This document shows positions 56,759 to 64,000 of a stretch of 64,000 bases of DNA, piece by piece. The notes below the pieces were generated by a model. The model worked only from the letters and a program-made list of their open reading frames with translations, did not search any database and was not told the origin of the DNA. This stretch comes from Pseudazoarcus pumilus (lineage in GTDB: Bacteria; Pseudomonadota; Gammaproteobacteria; Burkholderiales; Rhodocyclaceae), in contig NZ_CP025682.1 in assembly GCF_002872475.1 (NCBI RefSeq), positions 1,550,001-1,614,000 on the forward strand, read 5' to 3'. Numbering within the stretch: position 1 is the stretch's first letter; each line of letters opens with the position of its first letter. The position numbers and the translations under genes were made by a program.

Positions 56759-58593
56759 GTGCGCCCAGCATGGGCGCACTCCTGCGGGTGCGAGTCCCGC
56801 CGTAAGTTGATCACAGCGAACGAAGTGAAGCGCAACTGCATGAGGGTGACCGAGTGTGGGGAGGAAGCGTGGAGCATAAGCTGCGAGCCGATGAACAAGA
56901 ATCGGATAGAAGGCGCTGCCGAGCAGGGCGAGCGGGCATGAAACCGCGAAGCTCTCGTGATCAAGGCGAAGCGGCGTAGATCCGGCGGTTGTGCAGCGAA
57001 GGAGTGCGTTCTTACCTGGGGAGATCTCGCTTTGTGTCTGAAAGGGCGACGGCGCCGAGCCGGAGCGAGAAGTCAGCAGAGGCCGTAGTAGCTGCCGTGC
57101 TGGGGCGAAGGGCCGAACGAGTAGGAGGGCCGAAGGCCATGTCGCTCGAACGTGCAGTGCATCAGAAGCCCGGTCATGCGGGGCGCAACGCGGGAGGGCG
57201 GGGTGAAGCCGCGCTTGAGGCGATGCGTGATGAAGCACGGACGGCGCGGCATGCAACTGGAAGCCCGGGGCGAGAGGGCCTGCTTGCGCAGGTGCTCGCG
57301 AGCGCGAACATGGAGGCGGCGTGGAAGCGCGTCAAATCCAATCGCGGCAGTGCAGGGGTGGATGGTCGGTCGATTGCCGAGACGGCGGACTACCTGAGAG
57401 CGCACTGGCCCCGGATTCGGGAAACGTTACTGGACGGCAGCTACCGGCCCGCGCCGGTGCGCCGTGTCCAGATTCCGAAACCCGACGGGGGCGTGCGTGA
57501 ATTGGGGATACCGACGGTGACGGATCGGCTGATCCAGCAAGCCCTGCTGCAAGTCTTGCAGCGCAAGATTGATCCGACGTTCTCCGAACATAGCTATGGC
57601 TTTCGACCGGGACGCCGTGCGCATGACGCGGTGCTCGATGCACAGCGCTACGTGCAGGACGGCTACCGGGTGGTGGTCGATGTGGATCTGGAGAAATTCT
57701 TCGACCGGGTCAATCACGACATCCTGATGGAACGGTTATCGAGGCGCATCAACGACAAAGCCGTGCTACGGCTGATTCGTCGCTACCTCGTGGCCGGGAT
57801 CATGGAGGGTGGAGTGGTCATGGAACGCTACGAGGGCACGCCGCAAGGCGGGCCATTGTCGCCGCTGCTGGCCAACGTGCTGCTCGACGAGGTGGATCGG
57901 GAGTTGGAACAGCGCGGTCACCGCTTCGTGCGTTACGCCGACGACTGTAACGTATATGTACGCAGCCGTCGTGCGGGCGAACGCGTGTTGGACGGGCTGC
58001 GCAAGCTCTACGACCGACTCCATCTGAAGGTCAATGAGGCCAAGACGGCCGTCGCGCCCGCATCTGGCCGGAAGTTTCTCGGTTATGCCTTCTGGTATGG
58101 CCGAGGCGGTCAGGTCAAATGCAAGGTGGCGGACAAGGCCAAAGAGACCTTCAAGCAACGCATCCGACAAATGACGCGTCGCTCGGGTGGGCGTAGCCTG
58201 CCGGAGATCGCCGAACAACTCCGGACTTACATGCCGGGCTGGAAGGCCTACTTCCAGCTCGCGCAGACGCCGCAAGTGTTCCGCGGACTCGACGAGTGGA
58301 TTCGACACCGGCTGCGTGCCGTGCAGCTCAAGCACTGGCGCCGGAGTACGACGATGTATCGGGAGTTGAAAGCGCTGGGCGCTTCGGAGGCGGACGCTCG
58401 CAAGGTGGCCGCGAACAGTCGGTGCTGGTGGCGCAACAGCCGCATGGCGCTGAACCGGGCAATGCCTATCGCCTACTTCGACCGGATCGGAGTGCCCCGG
58501 CTCTCATGACCTCAACTGCTCGAACCGCCCGGTGCGGACCCGCATGCCGGGTGGTGTGGGAGGGGAACGGTCAGGTAAGCTGACCGCCCCTAT
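56759..58593 (+). mobile_element. Group II intron, class C, complete
   Basis: The element starts GTGCG, as group II introns do, with the 5' hairpin GTGCGCCC-AGCAT-GGGCGCAC. Domain V lies at about 58522-58560 (GAACCGCCCGG, then CCCGCATGCCGGGTGGTG), and a domain VI stem (CGGTCAG-GTAAG-CTGACCG) follows. The 3' end is CCCCTAT. It holds one reverse transcriptase gene. The 5' exon is a terminator stem and T-tract, ending TTTTTTAT. The bases from 56759 to 57138 are intron RNA (domains I-III) with no gene. It looks intact. Confidence 0.9.
57139..58509 (+). CDS. Group II intron-encoded reverse transcriptase/maturase
   Basis: The 456-residue protein has RT motifs PKPDGGVRELGIPTVTDRLI, SEHSYGFRPGRRAHDAVLDA, DVDLEKFFDRVNHDILMERL, GTPQGGPLSPLLANVLLDEV and the catalytic RYADDCNVYVRSRRAGERVL. 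A maturase domain X follows (FKQRIRQMTRRSGGRSLPEI to MPIAYFDRIGVPRLS). There is no HNH endonuclease, as in class C, which uses single-stranded DNA at forks. The start at ATG 57139 is chosen because upstream codons lie in intron RNA structure. It is intact. Confidence 0.93.
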   Translation: MSLERAVHQKPGHAGRNAGGRGEAALEAMRDEARTARHATGSPGREGLLAQVLASANMEAAWKRVKSNRGSAGVDGRSIAETADYLRAHWPRIRETLLDGSYRPAPVRRVQIPKPDGGVRELGIPTVTDRLIQQALLQVLQRKIDPTFSEHSYGFRPGRRAHDAVLDAQRYVQDGYRVVVDVDLEKFFDRVNHDILMERLSRRINDKAVLRLIRRYLVAGIMEGGVVMERYEGTPQGGPLSPLLANVLLDEVDRELEQRGHRFVRYADDCNVYVRSRRAGERVLDGLRKLYDRLHLKVNEAKTAVAPASGRKFLGYAFWYGRGGQVKCKVADKAKETFKQRIRQMTRRSGGRSLPEIAEQLRTYMPGWKAYFQLAQTPQVFRGLDEWIRHRLRAVQLKHWRRSTTMYRELKALGASEADARKVAANSRCWWRNSRMALNRAMPIAYFDRIGVPRLS

Positions 58594-59141
58594 CCCGATT
58601 TCGGACGTGTGAGCTTTCGCCGCCAGTAATGCCATGCCGGATAGGCCGCGGCCACGGCGACGATGAGCAGAAAGCCCACGCTCTGCCAGAACGCGATCGG
58701 ATCGATGGCGAGCAGGTATTCGCGCGCCGGTCGGCGGAACGTGATCGAACCGGTCACGACGGCCTTGCCCGCCATGGCAGCCAGCGCCAGTGCCGGTGCG
58801 AACCACACGACAAGACCGATCGCGTAGAGCACGCGATCGAACAGCGGCGTGACGCGTGAGCGCGGCTGCGCGACGCTCTCGACACCGTGCCACATCGCCA
58901 CCAGGGCGGCGGCCGCGGCGAGCAGCGGGGCGACGGCCATGGTCGCTCCGAGCAGGGTCGCGGCGAGCATGAAGGCAATGCCTTCGAGCGGCTCGATGCG
59001 CACCCAGATCGGCTCGATGAAACGAAAGGCCGTGAGCGCGATGGGCAAGGCCAGCAGCGCAACGATCAGTGCGCGCAGCGCCTTGCGGCGGTGCGCATCG
59101 CCTGCGGGTTCATCGGGACGCGGGCGTGAGAACGGAAACAT
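58590..59141 (-). CDS. Hypothetical membrane protein (183 aa)
   Basis: The protein has four predicted membrane helices (ALRALIVALLALPIALTAF, an Ala-rich pair around FMLAATLLGATMAVAPLLAA, AIGLVVWFAPALALAAMAG, and QSVGFLLIVAVAAAYPAWHY) and a basic C-terminus WRRKLTRPKSG. No family recognised. The intron inserted against its 3' end: with the intron the stop is TAG, formed from the intron's last bases, and without it the same frame would end in TAA. The protein is therefore unchanged. Confidence 0.65.
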   Translation of the reverse strand: MFPFSRPRPDEPAGDAHRRKALRALIVALLALPIALTAFRFIEPIWVRIEPLEGIAFMLAATLLGATMAVAPLLAAAAALVAMWHGVESVAQPRSRVTPLFDRVLYAIGLVVWFAPALALAAMAGKAVVTGSITFRRPAREYLLAIDPIAFWQSVGFLLIVAVAAAYPAWHYWRRKLTRPKSG

Positions 59142-59174
59142 CGCAATGGACTCGGAGCCGGGAGGCCGGCCAGT

Positions 59175-60596
59175 CTATCCAAAATGACCGTGCAGGTACC
59201 AGCTGCCTTGGTTGCGCTCGCGGAAAACCCACCACAGCGCCGCGTCCGGCGTGCGCGCGACATAGTAGTCGCGTGCCATGTCCGCGCCGTCCCACCAGCC
59301 GGTCTCGATGCGTTCGGGGCCGGCGACGAGTTCCAGCTGGTCGATCACGGCGAGCGCGTGCGGACGCTCGAGCAGCCAGGCCGGACGGGGGGTGGAGGTC
59401 GTGGCGTGCTCCCCCGCCGGTGCGCCTACGGGCAGCATGCGGCTTGCGCGCTCGGGCCGATGGTCGGGCCAGGGCGCGATGCGACGCACGGCCTGAGGTC
59501 CCAGACGCGCACGCAGACGATCGAGCAGCAGCACCGCGTTCTCGCGGATCCCGGCCGGGTCGCCGAACAGGTCCGGCGTGCGTCCGGGGCGCAGTACCGG
59601 TGCGTCGGCGGCCAGATGCAAACCCTCGACCGGAGCCGGCAGCGTCAGCGCGGACAGGCGTTCGCGCGCGAGCAGCATCAGCCGGGAGATTTCGCGCGAG
59701 GGCTCTCCACTGATGATGACAAGCGACGTCACGCTGTGGTCTTCGTGTACGAGTTCGAGCGCGAAGCGGTCGATTCCGGCGTGTCGTGCGGCCAACCAGG
59801 CGACCAGGCCGGCGACGAGACGCGACATCGCGAACAGCAGTGGTTCGGTATTCGTGGTCGCGACCGGCAATGCGAGCGTGGACGCAAAGCGCGCCGGCGG
59901 CTCGCGCCAGCGCCTTGGATCGGGTGCCTCGCCACGCGCGCGCGACAGTGCGTCGAGCACCGCGCGCGCCTGACGCCGGGCCAGTCCCTCGCGCGGCAGA
60001 CGGCGCACCTGGGCGAGTCGTTGCAGACCCAGCTCGGTGAGCAGTTCCAGCGTCGCCGCGCTCACATCGGTGCCGATGCCGAGCACCCCGAGCGGCAGTG
60101 CGTCGAGCGCATCCTGCCAGCCCGGCCCGACCGGAGCCGTCGTTGCGGAGAGCGCGAACCAGTGGGCAGCCAGCGGGGTGGGCGCAACAGCGCTGCGTAT
60201 GACCAGGCCCAGATCTGCGAGCGTGTCGCCGAGCGCGCGCACAAGCGCTTCACGTCCGCCGAACAGGCGCAGGCTGGTCGAGACCTCGAGCAACACGGTA
60301 TCGGGCGCAGCCAGCGTGAGCGAGGGCGTGAAGCGCGAGCAGGCGGCGGCCACCTCGTCGAGCGTGGCCTGCTCGAGCGCGACTTCGCGCGCCCTGAAGA
60401 CGACGCCCGGAGCGATCGCGCGCGCGGCCGCCAGCGTCTCGCCGGGGTGTAGGCCGAGTGCGCGGGCGCGGGTATCGGCGGCGACGATGCAGGGGCGGCG
60501 CGCGTCGTCGAAGAGCGCGCACGGCGCGGCCTCAGCCGTGGCGCGCGTGAATACCTGCAGGCACAGCTCGGGCAGATGCAGGGCGATCCACAGCAT
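59175..60596 (-). CDS. imuB: ImuB, catalytically inactive Y-family polymerase homologue
   Basis: ImuB is the hub of the mutasome that binds the beta clamp and recruits ImuA and DnaE2. The 473-residue protein begins MLWIALHLPELCLQVFTRAT and keeps the Y-family fold but lacks the catalytic acidic residues (no YIDVDAF-like start). A long C-terminal region ends DAALWWVFRERNQGSWYLHG. The gene begins 65 bp before the imuA stop, a usual overlap. Confidence 0.93.
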   Translation of the reverse strand: MLWIALHLPELCLQVFTRATAEAAPCALFDDARRPCIVAADTRARALGLHPGETLAAARAIAPGVVFRAREVALEQATLDEVAAACSRFTPSLTLAAPDTVLLEVSTSLRLFGGREALVRALGDTLADLGLVIRSAVAPTPLAAHWFALSATTAPVGPGWQDALDALPLGVLGIGTDVSAATLELLTELGLQRLAQVRRLPREGLARRQARAVLDALSRARGEAPDPRRWREPPARFASTLALPVATTNTEPLLFAMSRLVAGLVAWLAARHAGIDRFALELVHEDHSVTSLVIISGEPSREISRLMLLARERLSALTLPAPVEGLHLAADAPVLRPGRTPDLFGDPAGIRENAVLLLDRLRARLGPQAVRRIAPWPDHRPERASRMLPVGAPAGEHATTSTPRPAWLLERPHALAVIDQLELVAGPERIETGWWDGADMARDYYVARTPDAALWWVFRERNQGSWYLHGHFG

Positions 60597-61233
60597 GGGC
60601 AGGCTCTCCGATGGATCGGGTCAGGGGCAGGATCAGCGGCGCGCTCGCGGGCGGACCGCGCCGCTTGAGGATGTCGACGTGCAGGCCTGCACGGTGACCG
60701 GCCAGCGCCAGGCGCAGCACGGCCGGCGAGGACTGGCGCGCGGCCTGCGGCGGGCGGTACAGGAACAGCGGCGTGGCCGCTTCCTCGGCGGCCAGTTGCA
60801 GGCGACGCAAGGCGGCCATGTCGATACGCTCGATCCACGCCAGCACCGCGTGACAGGCGCCGGAGGCCAGCGCCTGGCGCGTGGCCCAGATCGCTGCGGC
60901 CGCATTCTGTGCCACCACTACGGGCATGCGTTCGAGCGGTACGCCACTGTGAGCGAGTGAGGGCGCATACGGCAATCGTGGCGGGGCGACCCACACCACA
61001 AGACGATCGACCCCGGCGCGGGCGAGCAAGGGCAGTAGCAGCTCGATCTCGCCGATGCCGGGCGTGGCGACGAGCAGTTCCACGATGCCTTCGCGCGGCC
61101 AGCCTGCCCCGGGCAACTCGTCATCGAGCGCCTTGAAGCCGGTCGGCTCGCCCGGCGTGACGTCGCGGGCGAGGCGGTCGGCACGCCACACCAGGCCCGG
61201 CGGCAATGCTGCGAGGGCGGGCGAGGCGCTCAT
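60532..61233 (-). CDS. imuA: ImuA, RecA-like mutasome protein
   Basis: ImuA (SulA-like in older annotation) binds RecA and helps ImuB/DnaE2 mutagenesis. The 233-residue protein has LDDELPGAGWPREGIVELLV, a degenerate Walker A segment ATPGIGEIELLLPLL, and VDRLVVWVAPPRLPYAPSLA. It is located 10 bp after lexA and overlaps imuB, so lexA-imuA-imuB is one LexA-controlled operon. Confidence 0.9.
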   Translation of the reverse strand: MSASPALAALPPGLVWRADRLARDVTPGEPTGFKALDDELPGAGWPREGIVELLVATPGIGEIELLLPLLARAGVDRLVVWVAPPRLPYAPSLAHSGVPLERMPVVVAQNAAAAIWATRQALASGACHAVLAWIERIDMAALRRLQLAAEEAATPLFLYRPPQAARQSSPAVLRLALAGHRAGLHVDILKRRGPPASAPLILPLTRSIGEPAHAVDRPASARAVPAGIHARHG

Positions 61234-61243
61234 CCCACCCCCT

Positions 61244-61858
61244 TCAGCGCGGCAGGCCGTTGCGGATCAGGCCGACGGCCACGCCTTCGATGACCAGCGG
61301 CTCGACACGGGTGTCGACGACGATGGGTGCGAAGTCCGGGTTGGCCGGCATCAGGCTGACGACCGGTCCGCGACGGCGGAAGGTCTTGACCGTGACCTCG
61401 TCGTGCACGCGCGCGACGACGATCTGTCCGGCACGCGCCTCGGGCGTGCGGTGTACGGCAAGCAGATCGCCGTCGAGGATGCCGGCATCACGCATGCTCA
61501 GGCCGCGCACGCGCAGCAGGTAATCGGCGCGCGGCGAGAACAGCGCCGGATCGACGGTGTGGTGCGACTCGACGTGCTCGATGGCGAGCAGCGGCGAGCC
61601 GGCGGCGACGCGCCCGATCAGCGGCAGTCCGACGCCGTCGGCCAGCCGGATGCCGCGCGCCCGGCCTTCCTCGAGAACGATCGCGCCCTTGGACGCGAGC
61701 GCACGCAGATGGCTCTCGGCGGCGTTGGGAGAGCGGAAACCGAAGGCCGTGCACAACTCGGCGCGCGTGGGCGGACGGCCGCTGTGCGATACGGTGTCGC
61801 GAATGAAATCGAGAATCTCGCTCTGGCGCCGCGTGAGCGGTCGGTCGGGCGGGGTCAT
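61244..61858 (-). CDS. lexA: LexA repressor
   Basis: LexA represses the SOS regulon and self-cleaves when RecA is activated. The 204-residue protein has a winged HTH ([20 protein letters not shown] and [20 protein letters not shown]), the Ala-Gly cleavage site in [12 protein letters not shown], the catalytic Ser in [20 protein letters not shown], and the Lys in [10 protein letters not shown]. The ATG at 61858 follows GGAGAATGCC. Upstream in-frame codons would pass through the LexA box. Confidence 0.95.
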   Translation of the reverse strand: MTPPDRPLTRRQSEILDFIRDTVSHSGRPPTRAELCTAFGFRSPNAAESHLRALASKGAIVLEEGRARGIRLADGVGLPLIGRVAAGSPLLAIEHVESHHTVDPALFSPRADYLLRVRGLSMRDAGILDGDLLAVHRTPEARAGQIVVARVHDEVTVKTFRRRGPVVSLMPANPDFAPIVVDTRVEPLVIEGVAVGLIRNGLPR

Positions 61859-61918
61859 GGCATTCTCCGGGCAGAGCAGGGCAGGGTCGGTCGAGCAGGC
61901 GGACATTCTCGCCGAGAA

Positions 61919-61934
61919 CTGTATTTTTAAACAG
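61919..61934. promoter_or_regulatory. LexA box upstream of lexA-imuA-imuB
   Basis: CTGTATTTTTAAACAG matches CTGT-N8-ACAG exactly and lies 61 bp upstream of the lexA ATG, as expected for autoregulation. Confidence 0.9.
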
Positions 61935-62037
61935 CTATCACAGTCTTGCAAGTCCGTGCCAAGGTGTATCCGGGCTTGAGGCGACCCGCTTGGTGGTCTA
62001 TCCCTCAAGAACTTCGAACCTCCGCTGGGAGGACAGC

Positions 62038-62601
62038 ATGCGAATCGATGCAGGGACCGACGCGGCTGGAGTTCGACAACGTTCCGGGCTAGAATCGCGC
62101 CCACGTCACGTGCCGCGGATTGGCGACCGGGCGCCGGTTTTTGCACTGCCGGACGCCGACATGGAAGTGTTCGACCTGGACGAGATGGTCGGCAGCAAGC
62201 ACGTCGTGCTGTACTTCTACCCGCGCGACAACACGCCCGGATGCACGCGCCAGGCCGTCGACTTCAGCGACCATGCGCAGGACTTCGAGGAACGCGACTG
62301 CGTCGTCGTCGGCGTCAGCCCCGACGATTGTCCGACCCACGCCGAGTTCCGCGACGAGCATGGCCTGTCCGTGCGACTGCTCTCGGACGAGGACGTCGAC
62401 ATCTGTCGTCGCTACGGCGTGTGGCAATCGCGCGAGGCAGACGGCGTGCGGCGCACCGGCGTGACGCGCACCACCTTCATCATCGACAAGCGTGGCATCA
62501 TCCGCCACATCTTTCGCAACGTCGCACCACGCGGCCATGTGGCCGAGGTCCTGGATACGCTCAGCCAACTGCAAACGGAACACGCACATGCAAATCCTTA
62601 A
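62038..62601 (+). CDS. Peroxiredoxin, Bcp/AhpC-TSA family
   Basis: This thioredoxin-fold thiol peroxidase of 187 residues has the peroxidatic Cys in [16 protein letters not shown]. The resolving Cys that E. coli Bcp carries five residues later is replaced by Val-Asp. The C-terminal [20 protein letters not shown] is typical. The ATG at 62038 follows GGGAGGA. This gives about 24 residues before the usual [11 protein letters not shown] start, so a GTG near 62109 is an alternative. It is divergent from lexA. Confidence 0.88.
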   Translation: MRIDAGTDAAGVRQRSGLESRPRHVPRIGDRAPVFALPDADMEVFDLDEMVGSKHVVLYFYPRDNTPGCTRQAVDFSDHAQDFEERDCVVVGVSPDDCPTHAEFRDEHGLSVRLLSDEDVDICRRYGVWQSREADGVRRTGVTRTTFIIDKRGIIRHIFRNVAPRGHVAEVLDTLSQLQTEHAHANP

Positions 62602-63067
62602 AGACACCGTCGTCACGCTCGATTACACGGTCACCGACAGCGACGGCAATCTGATCGACGACGGCAAGAACCCGCTGGTGTATCTGCACGGCGGCTATGA
62701 CGGCATTTTCCCGCTGATCGAGGAAACACTGCAGGGCAAGGAGGTCGGCGAGACCTTCACCGTCAAGCTGCAGCCCGAAGACGCCTTTGGCGATATCGAC
62801 GAAGAACTCGTGCTGATCGAGGAAGCCGCCATGTTCCCCGAGAACATCGAGGTCGGGATGGCCTTCGAGCGCGTCGGCGAAGACGACGAGGAAGACATGG
62901 TCTATCGCATCACCGACATCGCCGACGGCAAGGTCGTGGTCGACGGCAACCATCCGCTCGCAGGCATGGCGCTGGTGTTCGACGGCAAGGTCGCCGACGT
63001 GCGCTCGGCCACGCCCGAGGAGATCCAGCACGGCCACGTGCACGGAGCGGGCGGCCATCACCACTGA
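62588..63067 (+). CDS. SlyD-like FKBP-type peptidyl-prolyl isomerase
   Basis: The 159-residue protein has an FKBP domain interrupted by an insert-in-flap chaperone domain: VTLDYTVTDSDGNLIDDGKN, LIEETLQGKEVGETFTVKLQ, EDAFGDIDEELVLIEEAAMF, and VVDGNHPLAGMALVFD. A short His-rich tail (HGHVHGAGGHHH) suggests metal binding. The start overlaps the end of the peroxiredoxin gene by 14 bp, and a strong terminator follows. Confidence 0.92.
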   Translation: MQILKDTVVTLDYTVTDSDGNLIDDGKNPLVYLHGGYDGIFPLIEETLQGKEVGETFTVKLQPEDAFGDIDEELVLIEEAAMFPENIEVGMAFERVGEDDEEDMVYRITDIADGKVVVDGNHPLAGMALVFDGKVADVRSATPEEIQHGHVHGAGGHHH

Positions 63068-63092
63068 TCCGCATGCACACAAGGATGTTTCG

Positions 63093-63117
63093 GGGGCCGC
63101 GAAAGCGGCCCCTTTTT
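63093..63117 (+). terminator. Terminator after the SlyD-like gene
   Basis: GGGGCCGC-GAAA-GCGGCCCC followed by TTTTT is a perfect 8-bp stem with a GNRA tetraloop, 26 bases after the stop. Confidence 0.92.
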
Positions 63118-63267
63118 AATTTGCGGAGACGTTTTGCGTCAAATTCCCTGGGTTCCTTGTGGTTTATTTCACACCACCGCCTCATGCCCGATGTCGCCCG
63201 CAGGCGCTATGGCACAATCGAGGCGGGAAGACCGGTTGAGACCCCACATGGAGCGCGCGCGTAGCGG

Positions 63268-64000
63268 ATGAAGGCACTGGTCATCGAGGACACCGTCACG
63301 AGCGCGACGCTCATCTGCCAGATGCTCGGCAAGATGGGGCTGGATACGGTCAGGGCGCGCGACGGTCGCAGTGGCATCGAGGCCTTCGAACGCGAACGTC
63401 CCGACCTGGTGTTGCTCGACGTGATCATGCCGGACCTGGACGGTTTCCAGGTTGCGCGCCGCCTGCGCGCCATCGAGCAAGGCGTCGACTGGACGCCCAT
63501 CATCTTCCTGTCCGCACGCGCCAGCGACGACGACCTCGCTCAGGGGATCGACGCCGGTGGTGATGACTATCTGGTCAAGCCGGTGTCCGAAAAGGTGCTC
63601 GGCGCCAAGGTGGCGGCGATGCGCCGCATCGTGCGCATGCGTGAAGTGCTGCTGCGCACCACCCGCAAGCTCGACGAGGCCAACCGCGAGCTCGCGCGCC
63701 GGAACGCGATCGACGGGCTGACCGGCATCGCCAATCGTGGCCGTTTCGACGAGGTGCTCGATCACGAGTGGCGCCGCGCATCGCGCAGCGGCCTGCCGAT
63801 TTCGCTGCTGTTCATCGATGTGGACGAGTTCAAGGCGTTCAACGATGGCCACGGTCATCTGCCCGGCGATGAATGCCTCAAGGATCTTGCCGGGCTGCTG
63901 GAGCAGTCGCTGCGGCGTCCGTCCGATCTGGTCGCCCGCTACGGCGGCGAGGAATTCGCCGTGATCCTCCCCGAGACGGCCGGCGAGGGGGCCGCCTCGG
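63268..64000 (+). CDS. Response regulator with GGDEF domain (diguanylate cyclase), partial
   Basis: The gene runs off the window end. The N-terminal receiver domain starts MKALVIEDTVTSATLICQML, has the phospho-acceptor Asp in LVLLDVIMPDLDGFQVARRL, and SARASDDDLAQGIDAGGDDY before the conserved Lys in LVKP. A GGDEF domain follows: NAIDGLTGIANRGRFDEVLD, SLLFIDVDEFKAFNDGHGHL and the active-site GGEEF. It would make cyclic di-GMP on phosphorylation. Confidence 0.9.
   Translation, partial: MKALVIEDTVTSATLICQMLGKMGLDTVRARDGRSGIEAFERERPDLVLLDVIMPDLDGFQVARRLRAIEQGVDWTPIIFLSARASDDDLAQGIDAGGDDYLVKPVSEKVLGAKVAAMRRIVRMREVLLRTTRKLDEANRELARRNAIDGLTGIANRGRFDEVLDHEWRRASRSGLPISLLFIDVDEFKAFNDGHGHLPGDECLKDLAGLLEQSLRRPSDLVARYGGEEFAVILPETAGEGAAS

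Overview
The window is about 64 kb of high-GC chromosome from a proteobacterium. The gene order rpsB-tsf-pyrH-frr-uppS-cdsA-dxr-rseP-bamA-skp-lpxD-fabZ-lpxA-lpxB-rnhB, then PHP-Sua5-M50-trpS-scpA-scpB-rluB-rimP-nusA-infB-rbfA-truB-rpsO-pnp, fits a betaproteobacterium, possibly Rhodocyclales/Zoogloeaceae-like. That placement is an inference from synteny. An ectABC operon suggests a salt-tolerant or marine/brackish lifestyle.

Layout. 1-15 kb: translation, isoprenoid and outer-membrane biogenesis genes (EF-Ts, UMP kinase, RRF, UppS, CdsA, Dxr, RseP, BamA, Skp, Raetz-pathway enzymes), mostly with overlapping starts and stops. 15-22 kb: housekeeping genes (hydrolase, PHP phosphoesterase, Sua5-like protein, M50 protease, TrpS, ScpAB, RluB). 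22-31 kb: the rimP-nusA-infB-rbfA-truB and rpsO-pnp operons, with a good promoter and a terminator-like hairpin in the rimP leader. 31-32 kb: a complete ISL3-family element (25-bp imperfect inverted repeats, 8-bp target duplication) between the convergent genes pnp and dksA. 32.8-33.1 kb: tRNA-Pro(TGG), tRNA-Arg(TCT) and tRNA-His(GTG).

33.1-42.1 kb: a 9-kb integrative element inserted in tRNA-His, bounded by a perfect 48-bp direct repeat. It carries a tyrosine integrase, two AlpA/excisionase-type HTH proteins, a DUF3987 P-loop replication-type protein, an iteron-rich probable origin, several small unknown proteins, and one virion-type gene. That gene encodes an HK97-fold major capsid protein whose N-terminus carries two predicted membrane helices. 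I see no terminase, portal, prohead protease or tail gene. This is the most unusual system in the window.

42-50 kb: ectABC, a TIR-like single-pass membrane protein lacking the expected catalytic Glu, an MFS transporter, a YhiN-type flavoprotein, a pterin dehydratase, an O-acetylhomoserine sulfhydrylase and a fused PabB-PabC. 51-62 kb: the SOS mutagenesis genes, split into dnaE2 with its own LexA box and a lexA-imuA-imuB operon with an autoregulatory LexA box. Between them lie an M61 peptidase gene, a class C group II intron inserted just after that gene's terminator, and a small membrane protein. 62-64 kb: a Bcp-type peroxiredoxin, a SlyD-type FKBP and a REC-GGDEF diguanylate cyclase cut by the window end.

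All three mobile elements sit at the 3' end of an RNA structure (two terminators and one tRNA), so the neighbouring host genes stay intact.
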